Positions 27,874-37,256 of a stretch of 44,054 nt of DNA are shown here, one piece after another (within the stretch, counting starts at the first letter, position 1; each line of letters opens with the position of its first letter). A model generated the notes under the pieces. That model ran no database searches and was not told the origin of the DNA. It worked only from the letters and a program-made list of their open reading frames with translations. Origin of the DNA: a virus; the IMG/VR virus record IMGVR_UViG_3300045739_000107, positions 1 to 44,054 of that record, one strand, 5' to 3'. The position numbers were made by a program, and so were the translations under genes.

Positions 27874-30800
27874 CTACTCCCTTTGCGAGCCGTCTGCGGC
27901 CACTGAGCCCGTAGCCAAGAGTCGCGCACTGGCGGGCTCGATGCCAGCGACAACGCGCAGGGAGACGAGCTCGATCCCTGCGGTGTTCAGGACGGGTGGG
28001 TCCGGGTTGAGGTCCTTGATCGTCACGTCGGTGATGTCCAACCGGATCGCCTGCGAGCGCTGCCGCGACGGGCGCAGCTCGAGCTGGACGCGGTCAGAGC
28101 CCGCCGCGATCGGGGGGGTGGCGTCGATCTGCTCCCACTCGAACGTCTTCGTGTCCACCACCGCGCCGTCCCGGTCGTGCTCGAGGGTCGCCTGGAGCTC
28201 GGCGCGCCCCAGGCGGCGGCCCAGGAGGAGCAGCTTCCAGAAGCGCTCGTAGCCCTGCAGCGACTTCATGCGCAGCCACGACGTGCGCACGCGCATCGCG
28301 AAGAAGGTCGTGTCGTCCTCGTAGGCGGTGGCGCTGTCGTGGTAGGCGTTGCCGTTCTGCGCGAGCAGCACGTAGGTGCTCTCGGCGCTGCCGCCGATCG
28401 GGTCGTCCCACATCACCGCCGGCCCCGGCTCGGCGAGGTTGATCGCGATGGTGTGGTACTGCCAGGTGTCGTAGAGGTAGTTGTAGACGACGATCGTCGA
28501 GTAGGCGTCGAACGTGAACCGGATCGACCGGAACTCTGGGACGAGAACAGCGCTGGTCACGAGATAGGTGCCGAGGATCGACGAGTCGACTGGGTGGCCG
28601 ACGTACTGCACCTGCGCGCCGCGGCCGAGCAGGTAGAGCCCCTTGCGCGACTGGAAGAACACGCCCTTGGGGGAGAGCACCACGCTCTTGGCGCTCTTGC
28701 ACCCGACGTCGGTGGCGATCTCCTGCACGCGCAGCGACGAGCCCTGCCCGAGGTCGTTGGGAGGCTGCCCCTGGATCATGTAGATGCGGTTCTTCTTGAA
28801 CACGACCATCCACGCGTCCATCGGCTGGATCGCGACGATGGGCTCGTGCTCCTGGCCAACGGGCTGCCGAAGGAAGGCGCTGAAGGCCACGCCTTCGTTC
28901 TCGACGAGCTCCTTCGAGAACCAGAGCTCGTTAGGCTTCTCGGCGCTCACGCCCCAGACACGGTTCTCCCACTCGGCCACGTCGATGAACGACGGCCCCG
29001 CCTCGTTGGGCAGCACGGATCCGGTCGTGTAGAGCGGCTGGTGCTCGTTGATCGGGGACGGGTAGCTAATCACCGACATCGCCACCAGCCCGCTGGCGAC
29101 ATCACGGTCGGCGGCGAGGCCCGGGTAGAGACGGCCGGCGCCGCCGACGTCGTACGGCTCGCGGTAGTACACGCCGTCGGTGTGCCGCTGGTACTGGGCG
29201 AGCCGCACCTTACGCGGCGTCCACGTGTACGCACAGGCGCTCATGGCGCCGCGGGTCGTTGCGGCCGACGGCACGGCCGGTGTTGACTGGTGCGTCCGGC
29301 CCTCCGCGTCCGTCCACTCGTACACGCCCGACAGGTGCACCACGGCGGCACCGAAGGGGTGGGCCTCTGGGACCATCACCGGGCGCCAGAGGAAGCCGAG
29401 GTCGGTCACCTTGTGGCGATCGTAAATATGGGCCATCCCGCCGCCGATGAGCCGCACGGACCCTGCGGCGGTGTTGGCGTACCGCTCCGTGTACGAAGCG
29501 GTGTCGATCATTCCGATGGCCGGCCGGTTGTCGGATACGTGTGCCCGGGTGTCAGGGTCGACGCGCGCCGCGACGCGCGCGGCCACCGCCATCCCGAAGA
29601 TCCAGTTGCCCGTCGTCTCGTCCTCGACCAGGGCGCCAATGTCGTTTCGTCCCGTGTACGTCGACCCCCACACCGCACGCGGGCCGCCGGCGGTGCCCGG
29701 CCGCCACACCCCGCACACTTCCGGCCACGTCTCCCGGAACGGGCCCGACGCGCTCGAGGCCTCGCCCACGCGCTCCCAGCGCATCAGGCCGAAGCACGCG
29801 TCGAGCGTGTTGTCGTCGTAGTAGTCGTCGTTGGCGTCGTCGAAGACCTGGATCCGCGGGTCATTCGCCACCACAAACAGCACACTCCCGTCGCCGCCGG
29901 CGGTCACGTACTTGACCGGCTTGCTCACGAGAGCCGCGTTGTAGATGGGCATGAACTCCTGCGTGATGGTGTACGGGCTCGCGTTCTCGACCAGCACGCC
30001 ATCGAGCTTCTGGAGCTGCCCAACCGGAGCGGGGCTGTCCAACGGTTGGGTGCCCCGGGTCGCATGACCGTCGCCATACCACTGGGTGGCGCTGTCGAGG
30101 TTCCACATGATGAGCACGCTGCCGGTGCTCGCGCCGGGACCTACGACGATCTGGGGGACGTCGCGCCCCGTCGCCCCCGTCTCCGTGTACACCACCCCGT
30201 GGGCCTTCTTAGCCGTGCCCAGGAGCGTGTCGTAAACCGCGAGGTTGATGACGACGTTGGTGGCGTTGTCGTGGGCATCTGCCACGAACACGTCGGTGGC
30301 CACAGGCGCGTCGGGGTCGATGAAGATCGAGATCGCCTCGCTCGGCGCGGTGCCGAACGTCACCGTGCGGGTGGCCGTCGTGGAGCCGGGCGAGAACTCC
30401 TTGACGGTGATCGTGGAGGTGTTGTCTGGGAATGCCACATAGAACGTGCCGGGGTTCCCCGGCACGGCGTCGAAGAAGCCGTTGGACGTGCGCACGTCCG
30501 CAATGAGGTTGAGCGTGGGGTCGCTGTGAGGCTGTCCGTCGGCGATGGTCACGGTGTCGAGGGTGACCGACCGAATGGTCGCGGCGCCGTCGGTCCACAA
30601 GAGCACGAACTTGTTGCCGACCGCCAGGAGCCGCAGCGCCGTGAGGGCCGCCGAGATCCCCTCGACGTCGCTGATCGGGACGACGTAGGCTCCTGTCGCG
30701 ACCTCCTGGACCGAGTACCGGACACCTCCGACGGTCCCGCTCTGCCAGGCGACCATGCGGTAGCCGTTGGTGTAGGCCGCCTGCACCATGGACGCCGTTT

Positions 30801-31209
30801 CGTCGCCAGCGGCGACGTCGAAGCTCTTGCAGAGCACCTGCGCGTGGTTGCTCCTGAACGACCACTCGTCCTGCGCCTTCATTCGCGTGAAGGCGTGGGC
30901 GCCGTCGAAAAGCAGGAGCTCGTCGCCGTGCGCCATGAGGGCCTCGCCGTTGTCGATCGGGCCCGAGAACGATGGGACCGGGATCGTGGTCTCCTCGTCG
31001 TCCTTCTCGTCGTAGAAGCGGTGCACGTCCGTCGGCAGCAGCACCCGCCCCTGTCGCTTTCGCAGCGCCCCGTGCCGGACCTGCTCGACGTTCTGCAGGA
31101 GGTCGAACCGATCTTGGGGCACGAGGTACTCGTGCGTGGCGACGTCCATGCCCTTGTGGAACGCGATCTCTGCCTGGATCTCGTCGAGGGCGCCGTCGCG
31201 GGAGGGCAT
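27874..31209 (-). CDS. Tail nozzle (tail tubular protein B-like), 1111 aa
   Basis: The position directly downstream of the head-tail adaptor and the repeated beta-propeller-like blades ('TRVKAQDEWSFRSNHAQVL'-type, 'NKFVLLWTDGAATIRSVTLDTV', 'GSVLIMWNLDSATQWYGDG', 'MVVFKKNRIYMIQGQPPND', 'VVLSPKGVFFQSRKGLYLLG') fit the nozzle proteins of podovirus tails (T7 gp12 type), but it is larger than gp12. ATG 31209 overlaps the upstream stop (TGATG); an in-frame start 84 bases upstream would run through that gene. The C-terminus includes a strand-rich domain (LELRPSRQRSQAIRLDITDV). Confidence 0.8.
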   Translation of the reverse strand: MPSRDGALDEIQAEIAFHKGMDVATHEYLVPQDRFDLLQNVEQVRHGALRKRQGRVLLPTDVHRFYDEKDDEETTIPVPSFSGPIDNGEALMAHGDELLLFDGAHAFTRMKAQDEWSFRSNHAQVLCKSFDVAAGDETASMVQAAYTNGYRMVAWQSGTVGGVRYSVQEVATGAYVVPISDVEGISAALTALRLLAVGNKFVLLWTDGAATIRSVTLDTVTIADGQPHSDPTLNLIADVRTSNGFFDAVPGNPGTFYVAFPDNTSTITVKEFSPGSTTATRTVTFGTAPSEAISIFIDPDAPVATDVFVADAHDNATNVVINLAVYDTLLGTAKKAHGVVYTETGATGRDVPQIVVGPGASTGSVLIMWNLDSATQWYGDGHATRGTQPLDSPAPVGQLQKLDGVLVENASPYTITQEFMPIYNAALVSKPVKYVTAGGDGSVLFVVANDPRIQVFDDANDDYYDDNTLDACFGLMRWERVGEASSASGPFRETWPEVCGVWRPGTAGGPRAVWGSTYTGRNDIGALVEDETTGNWIFGMAVAARVAARVDPDTRAHVSDNRPAIGMIDTASYTERYANTAAGSVRLIGGGMAHIYDRHKVTDLGFLWRPVMVPEAHPFGAAVVHLSGVYEWTDAEGRTHQSTPAVPSAATTRGAMSACAYTWTPRKVRLAQYQRHTDGVYYREPYDVGGAGRLYPGLAADRDVASGLVAMSVISYPSPINEHQPLYTTGSVLPNEAGPSFIDVAEWENRVWGVSAEKPNELWFSKELVENEGVAFSAFLRQPVGQEHEPIVAIQPMDAWMVVFKKNRIYMIQGQPPNDLGQGSSLRVQEIATDVGCKSAKSVVLSPKGVFFQSRKGLYLLGRGAQVQYVGHPVDSSILGTYLVTSAVLVPEFRSIRFTFDAYSTIVVYNYLYDTWQYHTIAINLAEPGPAVMWDDPIGGSAESTYVLLAQNGNAYHDSATAYEDDTTFFAMRVRTSWLRMKSLQGYERFWKLLLLGRRLGRAELQATLEHDRDGAVVDTKTFEWEQIDATPPIAAGSDRVQLELRPSRQRSQAIRLDITDVTIKDLNPDPPVLNTAGIELVSLRVVAGIEPASARLLATGSVAADGSQRE

Positions 31210-31601
31210 CAGCTCACCACCACCCTGATCGTCATCGCCGCCGAGGCCTCGAGCGACAGCAGCTTCGTCGCGTCGGTCTGCGCCGGCTCCCACACGTCAC
31301 CCGTCGCGCTCTTCGAGACCACGATCCACCGCGTCCACTTGCGGCCGAGCTTGTGCGCGACGTCGAGCGTGCCGGCGCCCGTGAACTCGAACGTCACCTC
31401 GTTGCCGCCGGCGAGGGGGCTCTTGCGGGCCGAGTCGACCGCCTGCGCCGTGGACTCCTGCTGCGCTCGCAACGCGTCGGCCATGCCCGACATCATGGAG
31501 CCAAGCATGCCCCCGCCCCCTCCCATGATCCCGAACCCGCCGAGGGGCTCGGGCACGGGCACCCGCCGGAGGCCGGCGGGCTTGTCCTTCTCGTCGCCCA
31601 C
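31209..31601 (-). CDS. Small virion protein with fibre-hub-like C-terminus, 130 aa
   Basis: The N-terminal part is glycine/methionine-rich (GGFGIMGGGGGMLGSMMSGM) and the C-terminal half is a beta domain, 'TFEFTGAGTLDVAHKLGRKW', 'RWIVVSKSATGDVWEP', 'ASAAMTIRVVVS', a pattern common in phage head-fibre or tail-hub proteins (the 'H-x-L-G-R-x-x-x-x-W-I-V-V' core). It lies between the adaptor and the nozzle, so it may be an accessory of the tail connector. It overlaps the nozzle start by one base of the TGATG junction and follows the adaptor by one base. Confidence 0.65.
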   Translation of the reverse strand: MGDEKDKPAGLRRVPVPEPLGGFGIMGGGGGMLGSMMSGMADALRAQQESTAQAVDSARKSPLAGGNEVTFEFTGAGTLDVAHKLGRKWTRWIVVSKSATGDVWEPAQTDATKLLSLEASAAMTIRVVVS

Positions 31602-31602
31602 C

Positions 31603-32313
31603 TCAGGGCCTCCAGTATTCGGGGAAGAGCTCGCGAGCCGCGACGTACTCCACGTCGACGACCTTGCCCGGCTGACCCTCGTCGATCTCGCCGGCGAGGG
31701 TCTCGAGGTCGGCCTCGATGGCCGCCCGCTCCATCCGCAGGCCCGAGGCGTCGCGCCGCTGCTTCGTCATCGCCTTGATGGCCGCGTCGAGCACCACCCA
31801 GTCCTCCCACCCGTTGACGCCGTCGAAGGTGTCGTCGTCGTCGACGAGCTCGGGGGCCGTGGGCAGGTACCAGATCAGCAGGTTGTAGAGCGCGTTGGGC
31901 GTCGGGTGGAACCTGAACTTCAGCCCCTCGACCATCACGCCGATGTCGCCCTCGCCCCACGTCTGCGTGTCGGTGCTCTGCCGCAGGAACTCCTGCAGCT
32001 CGAGGCGGTTGATCCGCGTGAGGTTGCCACCGCCGCGATCCCACTGGATGCCCTTCAGCTTGAAGAAGTCGGCGGGTACCGCGACGGTGTTCTGGCCCAG
32101 CGCCGTAACGGCGGGGACACGCTTTAGGAAGTAGCCCTCGCCGCGCGCTCGCACGAGCTTGCCGTACCAACGCGCGGCGGACTGGTTGATCCAGCGGGTG
32201 ATCTCGTCGTCCACGATGTGCGGGTCGTTCTCCGTGTCGGAGCGCTGCCGCACCTCGTCGCGAAGCTGGAGCAGCGTGCGACTCCGCGCACCGTGGACCT
32301 CGAGATTCGCCAC
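31603..32313 (-). CDS. Head-to-tail adaptor protein, 236 aa
   Basis: The product is mainly helical with 'TLLQLRDEVRQRSDTENDPHI', 'VDDEITRWINQSAARWYGKL', a strand region (NTVAVPADFFKLKGIQWD), and a C-terminal helix pair (VVLDAAIKAMTKQRRDASG, 'MERAAIEADLETLAGEI'). The opening pattern (L-R-x-x-V-R-x-R-...-I-x-W-I-N-Q) is typical of podovirus adaptor/tail tubular protein A-type connectors that sit under the portal. It lies between the capsid genes and the nozzle, as expected. Confidence 0.75.
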   Translation of the reverse strand: MANLEVHGARSRTLLQLRDEVRQRSDTENDPHIVDDEITRWINQSAARWYGKLVRARGEGYFLKRVPAVTALGQNTVAVPADFFKLKGIQWDRGGGNLTRINRLELQEFLRQSTDTQTWGEGDIGVMVEGLKFRFHPTPNALYNLLIWYLPTAPELVDDDDTFDGVNGWEDWVVLDAAIKAMTKQRRDASGLRMERAAIEADLETLAGEIDEGQPGKVVDVEYVAARELFPEYWRP

Positions 32314-32323
32314 CGGCTACCTC

Positions 32324-32722
32324 CTACGTGAGCCCTCCGCCAGGCACCGAGCTCTTCGAGACGAGGATGAGGAACCCGAGGGTGGCCGAGACCACCCCGC
32401 CGGTCGCCACGGCCCCCGTCGACATGGTCACCGCGTTGAAGACGACCTGCGCGGTGCCCGCCTTGCCCGTCGTGACCGCGTCCACCTGCATGGTGAGCGC
32501 GGACCCGTCGGTGTCGAGCATGATGACCGCCTCGGCGAACAGCACCTGGTTCACGTGGCAGTCGAGGGTGACGGTGTAGAGCCCAGACGCGTGCTCGACG
32601 TTCTGGATGCCCGACCCCTTGCCCACGGAGGAGACGTTGCCGCTCCCGTCGGTCACGGCGGTGCCGCCGAGGACCGCGAGGCCCCGGCCGACCGCCATCA
32701 GATCTGAGAGGGTCTCTGCCAT
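32324..32722 (-). CDS. Head decoration-like protein, 132 aa
   Basis: The product is small and strand-rich (GLAVLGGTAVTDGSGNVSSVG, 'GLYTVTLDCHVNQVLFAEAVIML', 'GVVSATLGFLILVSKSS'), with a hydrophobic Gly-rich opening. It lies directly after the major capsid gene, the usual place of head decoration or minor capsid proteins. The ATG follows the capsid stop at a distance of eight bases. No signal peptide is visible. Confidence 0.6.
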   Translation of the reverse strand: MAETLSDLMAVGRGLAVLGGTAVTDGSGNVSSVGKGSGIQNVEHASGLYTVTLDCHVNQVLFAEAVIMLDTDGSALTMQVDAVTTGKAGTAQVVFNAVTMSTGAVATGGVVSATLGFLILVSKSSVPGGGLT

Positions 32723-32729
32723 GGTGTCC

Positions 32730-33986
32730 TCAGGTCGCCAGCTGGACCACGCCGTTGTAGCCCGGGGCAGTGTTGCCGAGGTTGCCTCGGTACACCTGCC
32801 GGAACTCGACGTCGTCCGACGCTTCGATGGTCATCAGCTTGCCGCCGTTGACCATGATCTGGTGGGGGACGCCCTTCAGGCAGTGGAAGGTCCACGTGTC
32901 CATCTGGAGCATCCAGGCGTAGCCCCGCGGGCAGTTGAGGTCTGCGATGCAGCGAACCTCGCCCGCGGCGGTGGTGATGACGATTCCCGTGAACCCGATC
33001 CGGGCCCTCGTCGGCGCCTTCACGTTGTCGTAGCGAACCCGCGTCGACAGCGACAGCTCGAGCGTGTTGAAGTCGATCGGGTTCAGGAACATGATCCCGG
33101 GCCGGCCCCCGTTGCGGACGAGCCGCACGGCGAGCTTCTTGACCGCCTCCTCGATCGGGTCGCTCGTCCCGTCGTACCGAACGCCGCCGAGGCGGTCGGT
33201 GTCGACGGTGCGATCGACGCCGAAGAACGCGGTGGCCGTCGGGGCGCTGACCGGGATCCAGCCCTGAAGGCCCGTGATGACCGCCCCGAAGTCCCCGTCT
33301 TGGAAGATGTAGTCGTTCGCGGCCCACCCGATGCCGGTGAGGTCGACCCCGGATCCGCCCATGGTGGCGCTGAACGTGACCCGCCCGGTTGACCGATTCA
33401 CCTTGATCACGAAGGCATCGGTGGATCGCGACCCGCTCGCCCCCGTCCCGTCGTTCGTGTCGCCGTACATCGTCATGTCCCTCTCGAAGAACACGACGTC
33501 GTCGGGGTTGGTCAGCACGACGGTGTCGTTCGCGACGGCGTCCGTCTCGAAGCTCGCGACCTGGCCGCGCGCCCCGCCACCGTTGCCGAAGAGCATCGCG
33601 GCGTACTGCCGCGAGAGGTTCTTCATGGCGCCGTCCATCTTGTTCTTGAGGACCTCGATCAGCGTGCCGATGTCTCGGGACGCCGCGTCGATCACCTCGT
33701 TCTCGAGCCGCGCGACCTGGTAGTCGCTCTGCCGGGTGAGCGCGAAGCGCACCTCGTTCCCGGCCGACCGGTTGGCCTGCGCGGTTGCGAAGGCGACGGC
33801 GCGGCCGCCGGACGGCACGCCGTACTGGACGGTGATCTTCAGGGCGTCGTTCACGCCGTAGAAGTCGTCCTTCTTGTTGAGCATCGCGGCGAACGGATGC
33901 TGCGAGTAGAACAGGCTCTCGACCCGCTTCTGCGGATAGATCACCTTGAGCGCGTTCGTGAACGACGCGACAGTGATGTCTGCCAT
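32730..33986 (-). CDS. Major capsid protein, 418 aa
   Basis: Position and pattern fit an HK97-fold capsid protein: an N-terminal 'ITVASFTNALKVIYPQKRVE', a spine helix and loop 'NRSAGNEVRFALTRQSDYQV', 'IDAASRDIGTLIEVLKNKM', 'GRPGIMFLNPIDFNTLELSLS', and the C-terminal domain 'MQMDTWTFHCLKGVPHQIM' and 'TIEASDDVEFRQVYRGNL'. Length 418 is typical. It follows the scaffold gene with a 23-base gap and AGG-rich sequence upstream of the ATG. It would form the icosahedral shell with the chaperonin help suggested by the GroES-like gene at 40256. Confidence 0.85.
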   Translation of the reverse strand: MADITVASFTNALKVIYPQKRVESLFYSQHPFAAMLNKKDDFYGVNDALKITVQYGVPSGGRAVAFATAQANRSAGNEVRFALTRQSDYQVARLENEVIDAASRDIGTLIEVLKNKMDGAMKNLSRQYAAMLFGNGGGARGQVASFETDAVANDTVVLTNPDDVVFFERDMTMYGDTNDGTGASGSRSTDAFVIKVNRSTGRVTFSATMGGSGVDLTGIGWAANDYIFQDGDFGAVITGLQGWIPVSAPTATAFFGVDRTVDTDRLGGVRYDGTSDPIEEAVKKLAVRLVRNGGRPGIMFLNPIDFNTLELSLSTRVRYDNVKAPTRARIGFTGIVITTAAGEVRCIADLNCPRGYAWMLQMDTWTFHCLKGVPHQIMVNGGKLMTIEASDDVEFRQVYRGNLGNTAPGYNGVVQLAT

Positions 33987-34009
33987 GGCCTAGCCCTCGT
34001 GTGCTGGTC

Positions 34010-35038
34010 TCACCCCTTCGACGCAGCCCGGATCGCACGACGCATCATCTCGTCCTCGTCCTGCCAGTACTCTTCCTCTGGCTCGGCGTGCGACGTCTGG
34101 GTCTCGTGGGTGTTCTGAAGTGTCTTGGTGGGGGGTTGTTCTCCCCTGCCAGCTTCGGGGGTCGGGGTTGGCTGCTGCTCTGCGGCGAGCTCGAGGAGCC
34201 TCCGCATGGTCGGGTCGTTGACCACCCGCTTGAGGTCCGCTCGGTACGTGGCTTCCAGCCTGTTGAGGATGTCCGCGGCCTGCGGAACGTCCTCACCGCC
34301 ACTGGCATCATATTGCCGAACGATCTCGTCGAATGCAATCTGGGCCGCCGCTTCGGCGCCCACGGCGCGGATCGTCGGGTAGGCCGGGTCGTCCCCGTCC
34401 ATGCTCCCGATCATGTCGAGGATCCCGCCGTACAGCTCGTTTTCTTCGGCCTCGCGGGCCGCCGCGGCGCTCGATTCCTCGAAGGACTTGATGCGATCGC
34501 GAAGCTCCTGAAGCTCGCGCTGCTGGGCCTCGTTGGGGTCGGGCTTGGAGACCTTCCCCGTCGCGACCTGGTGGTTGAGCATCTCCACCGCGCGGTAGGG
34601 GTCGACCCCCATGATCTTGGCGAAGGTCTCGAGGGGGTTGTCCTTGTTGGGCTCGACGGTCTGCTCGAGTCGGCGCTCCAGGTCGGTCAGTCGCTGCTTC
34701 ATCTCCAGCCGCTCGGTCCGCCAGGCGCTCTCCTTGCGGGCGAGCTCCTCGTGGGCCGTGGCGAGCCGCACGTCGAGCTCGGGGGCCTTCTCTTCCTCGT
34801 CCGGCGGTGGCGGCTCCCCCGCGTCCTGGGGCGGGGCCGCATCGGCCTCCCCGGGCTCGTCGGGCTCCGGCTCTGGCTCCGTGGCAGGGTCCGGCTTCGG
34901 GGCGGGCATGCCCGCCGCCTTGGCCGCCGCGGCGAGCATGGCGTGGTGGTCGAGGAACTCCCCGTCGTCGGTCAGCTCCAGATCCGGCGTCTCTTCTGCT
35001 GCTGCTTCGGCTGTCGTGTCGTTGGCTTCGTCCGTCAT
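34010..35038 (-). CDS. Scaffolding protein, 342 aa
   Basis: The product is highly acidic and proline-rich at the N-terminus (residues 1-90: PDLELTDDGE, EPEPEPDEPGEADAAPPQD), coiled coil in the middle (AHEELARKESAWRTERLEMK, 'RELQELRDRIKSFEESSAAA') and ends with a charged helix (EEYWQDEDEMMRRAIRAASKG). This layout, just before the capsid gene, is typical of phage scaffolding proteins that bind capsid through a C-terminal helix. ATG 35038 forms TGATG with the portal stop; GTG 35041 is the alternative. Confidence 0.85.
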   Translation of the reverse strand: MTDEANDTTAEAAAEETPDLELTDDGEFLDHHAMLAAAAKAAGMPAPKPDPATEPEPEPDEPGEADAAPPQDAGEPPPPDEEEKAPELDVRLATAHEELARKESAWRTERLEMKQRLTDLERRLEQTVEPNKDNPLETFAKIMGVDPYRAVEMLNHQVATGKVSKPDPNEAQQRELQELRDRIKSFEESSAAAAREAEENELYGGILDMIGSMDGDDPAYPTIRAVGAEAAAQIAFDEIVRQYDASGGEDVPQAADILNRLEATYRADLKRVVNDPTMRRLLELAAEQQPTPTPEAGRGEQPPTKTLQNTHETQTSHAEPEEEYWQDEDEMMRRAIRAASKG

Positions 35039-36996
35039 CACAGGACTCCAGGCGCCGCGGGAGGTCCGGCAGCTTCAGGCCCAGGGGGCAACGGCGCTGC
35101 CCCAGGAGCCGCGGGGCCCGGGAGCGGCGTCGGCCCCAGGGCGCCGGGGGCGGGCATCGCCGGGGCGAGGGCCTGGCCTCGCGTGGCGGGCACCCGGCCC
35201 TCGGAGATGTCGAGCAGGCGCTTCGTCGCAACGAGGTACCTGCGCATGAGCTCGAGCCGCGCCTCGGGCACGCGGTCGAGCTTCGCGCGCAAGTACGCCA
35301 TCTGAACGAGTTGCAGCGTGTCCTGCAGGTTCTGGAAAGGCTCGGGGGCGACGAAACGTCCGTGGTCGAGCATCTCCTCGATCGCGTCGAGCACCACCTC
35401 GAAGGACGCGAGCTTGAAGCTCTGGTGCGCCTCGAGGTCCGGGAAGTCGAGCAGGTAGCGCGCCTCCTCCTGGGTGACGAGGCCCGCTCGCATCCACTCC
35501 TGCACCGTTGCCGTCCGGCCCGCGGGCGTCGAGGGCAGCGTCGAGCTCGGGTAGATCTTCATCGCGTAGGAGGCCTCGTCGATGTTGACCTCGCTCCACT
35601 TGATGACCTCGACCCACTTGCGGGAGCGACGCTGGTAGGTGGCCATGACCTGCGGCTCGATGTTCTGCTCGGCCATCATTCGGCTCATGCCGATGATCAC
35701 CTTGGCGCACTGCATGTAGAACGCTTCGTAGGCGAGGGCGGGATCGGCGTGCCGGGTGTCCTCGATGTCGTTCCACTCGCGAAGGGCCGCGCCGGACTCG
35801 AGGTCGGCCGGCTTCTTGTTCTGCGCCGCCATCTGGCTGATGCCCGGGATGTCGTGGCCGTCGCGCTTCAGCTGGTCGAGGTGCTGGAACAGCTGCGGGC
35901 TGATCGGGTTGTGCGTCACGACCTGCGGCGGGACCGAGCCCTCGTACTCGAGGATCCGGCCCATCTCGTTCGTGATGTGCGACTTCACGACGCGCGACGA
36001 GCGATGCACCGCGATCCACGGATTCGCGAAGAGGTGGTAGGCCCGCTGCAGCTTGTCGAGCAGCCGGTTGATCTCGACCTGGATCCCCTGGATGTCCTTG
36101 ATGATGCCCGTGCCCCAGAAGCCGACGACGGGCCGGGTCCAGTGGTACGCGACGATCGGGAACCAGTCGCAGTTCCACTCCTCCTTGAAGAGGGTGCAGT
36201 TGTCGGTGCAGATGACGTGACAGCCGTCCTTTGCGCCTGGGCCCGAGGGCAGGTGCCACGCCTCGACGACGAGCACCTCGTCGGCGATCGTCTCGCCCTC
36301 CCAGTTCTGCGTCGCCGTGAGCGACCCGTCGAGCGCGTTCGCCGCGCTCTTGAGCTTGTCCTCGGTGACGGCGCGACCCCGGGCATCCTTCGGGAACGTC
36401 TCCCGCAGCACCCGGCGGTCAACGTACTTGAGGTGGTACATCTGGCGCGGCTCGCCGTAGCGGCCGTCGTGCCGGTCGACGTACACCTCCCACGGGAACA
36501 CGCGCTCGTTCCACACCTTCCAGCCGTGCGTCGTTTCCCTCGGGAAGAACTTGAGCAGTCCTGTCCCGATGATGGCGCCGTCGCGGAAGGCGGCGCGGCC
36601 CTTCGCGTAGATGTCCGTCTCGTAGAACGAGCCCTCCACATACTTCTCGAGCCGACGCGCCTGCGTCTGCAGCGAGAAGTTGCCGGCGTTCGTGAGGAAC
36701 GTCGCCTTCGGCTTGTTCTTGCCGATGCGCGACACCGCGGTGTCGACGACGGACTTGCACAGGTTGTACTTCAGGTCCGCGTCCCGGACGAGGATGGTCC
36801 CGTCCAGAGCGTAGTCGCTCGGGCCGAGCCCCACGAGGTTGCGGTTTCCGTACAGCCGGAGGTAGTGCAGGATGTGGTCGCGCCGGTTGTCCTCGTCCTC
36901 GTCGATGCGCTGGACAGCCCCGAAGACGGCCCCGTGGGGCTCGTCCTTCATGCGCCACCACCTCAGATCCATGTGGGTGAGCGGGTGGTCGATCAT
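35038..36996 (-). CDS. Portal protein (head-tail connector), 652 aa
   Basis: The 652-residue product lies between the terminase block and the scaffold gene. It has 'DADLKYNLCKSVVDTAVSRIGKNKPKATF' near residue 75-105, 'ETDIYAKGRAAFRDGAIIGTGLLKFF' near 130-155, a wing/stem region 'PIVAYHWTRPVVGFWGTGIIKDIQGIQVEINRLLDKLQ' near 285-320 and a barrel-like helical C-terminus (VVLDAIEEMLDHGRF onward) ending in a proline/glycine-rich tail. These are features of podovirus portals. It forms the dodecameric ring through which DNA is packaged and ejected. ATG overlaps the previous stop. Confidence 0.85.
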   Translation of the reverse strand: MIDHPLTHMDLRWWRMKDEPHGAVFGAVQRIDEDEDNRRDHILHYLRLYGNRNLVGLGPSDYALDGTILVRDADLKYNLCKSVVDTAVSRIGKNKPKATFLTNAGNFSLQTQARRLEKYVEGSFYETDIYAKGRAAFRDGAIIGTGLLKFFPRETTHGWKVWNERVFPWEVYVDRHDGRYGEPRQMYHLKYVDRRVLRETFPKDARGRAVTEDKLKSAANALDGSLTATQNWEGETIADEVLVVEAWHLPSGPGAKDGCHVICTDNCTLFKEEWNCDWFPIVAYHWTRPVVGFWGTGIIKDIQGIQVEINRLLDKLQRAYHLFANPWIAVHRSSRVVKSHITNEMGRILEYEGSVPPQVVTHNPISPQLFQHLDQLKRDGHDIPGISQMAAQNKKPADLESGAALREWNDIEDTRHADPALAYEAFYMQCAKVIIGMSRMMAEQNIEPQVMATYQRRSRKWVEVIKWSEVNIDEASYAMKIYPSSTLPSTPAGRTATVQEWMRAGLVTQEEARYLLDFPDLEAHQSFKLASFEVVLDAIEEMLDHGRFVAPEPFQNLQDTLQLVQMAYLRAKLDRVPEARLELMRRYLVATKRLLDISEGRVPATRGQALAPAMPAPGALGPTPLPGPAAPGAAPLPPGPEAAGPPAAPGVL

Positions 36997-37256
36997 TCGC
37001 TGCTACGGTACCAGTCGTGCTCCCGCTGCTTGAGGAGGTGGTTCTTCAGCACCAGCTTGGCTTCCTCAGTGTACCCCTCGAGCTGGTCTTCGGTCAGACC
37101 CGCGGGGATCGCGGCCCCGGGGGCGTCCCCCACCGTGGCCCAGTCGAACGCCTCCCCCCGAAACGTCACGCGCAGAGACCCGTACTCGAAGCTCTCCACG
37201 CCGAGCTCCTTCATCTTCAGGGTGAACTCGAGGGCCTCCCTGAACTCGGAGGTCAT
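36993..37256 (-). CDS. Small protein between terminase and portal, 87 aa
   Basis: The product (MTSEFREALEFTLKMKELGVESFEYGSLRVTFRG) is followed by a linker and a helical end (LTEDQLEGYTEEAKLVLKNHLLKQREHDWY). The ATG at 37256 overlaps the terminase stop and its own stop overlaps the portal start, so it is coupled to both. Proteins of this size here often act as packaging or portal-assembly accessories. No family recognised. Confidence 0.65.
   Translation of the reverse strand: MTSEFREALEFTLKMKELGVESFEYGSLRVTFRGEAFDWATVGDAPGAAIPAGLTEDQLEGYTEEAKLVLKNHLLKQREHDWYRSSE

Noticed and set aside
29290-32127. 945-residue open frame on + strand
   Set aside because: It is antisense to the nozzle and adaptor genes, arginine/proline/valine-rich, with no domain pattern; typical high-GC shadow frame.
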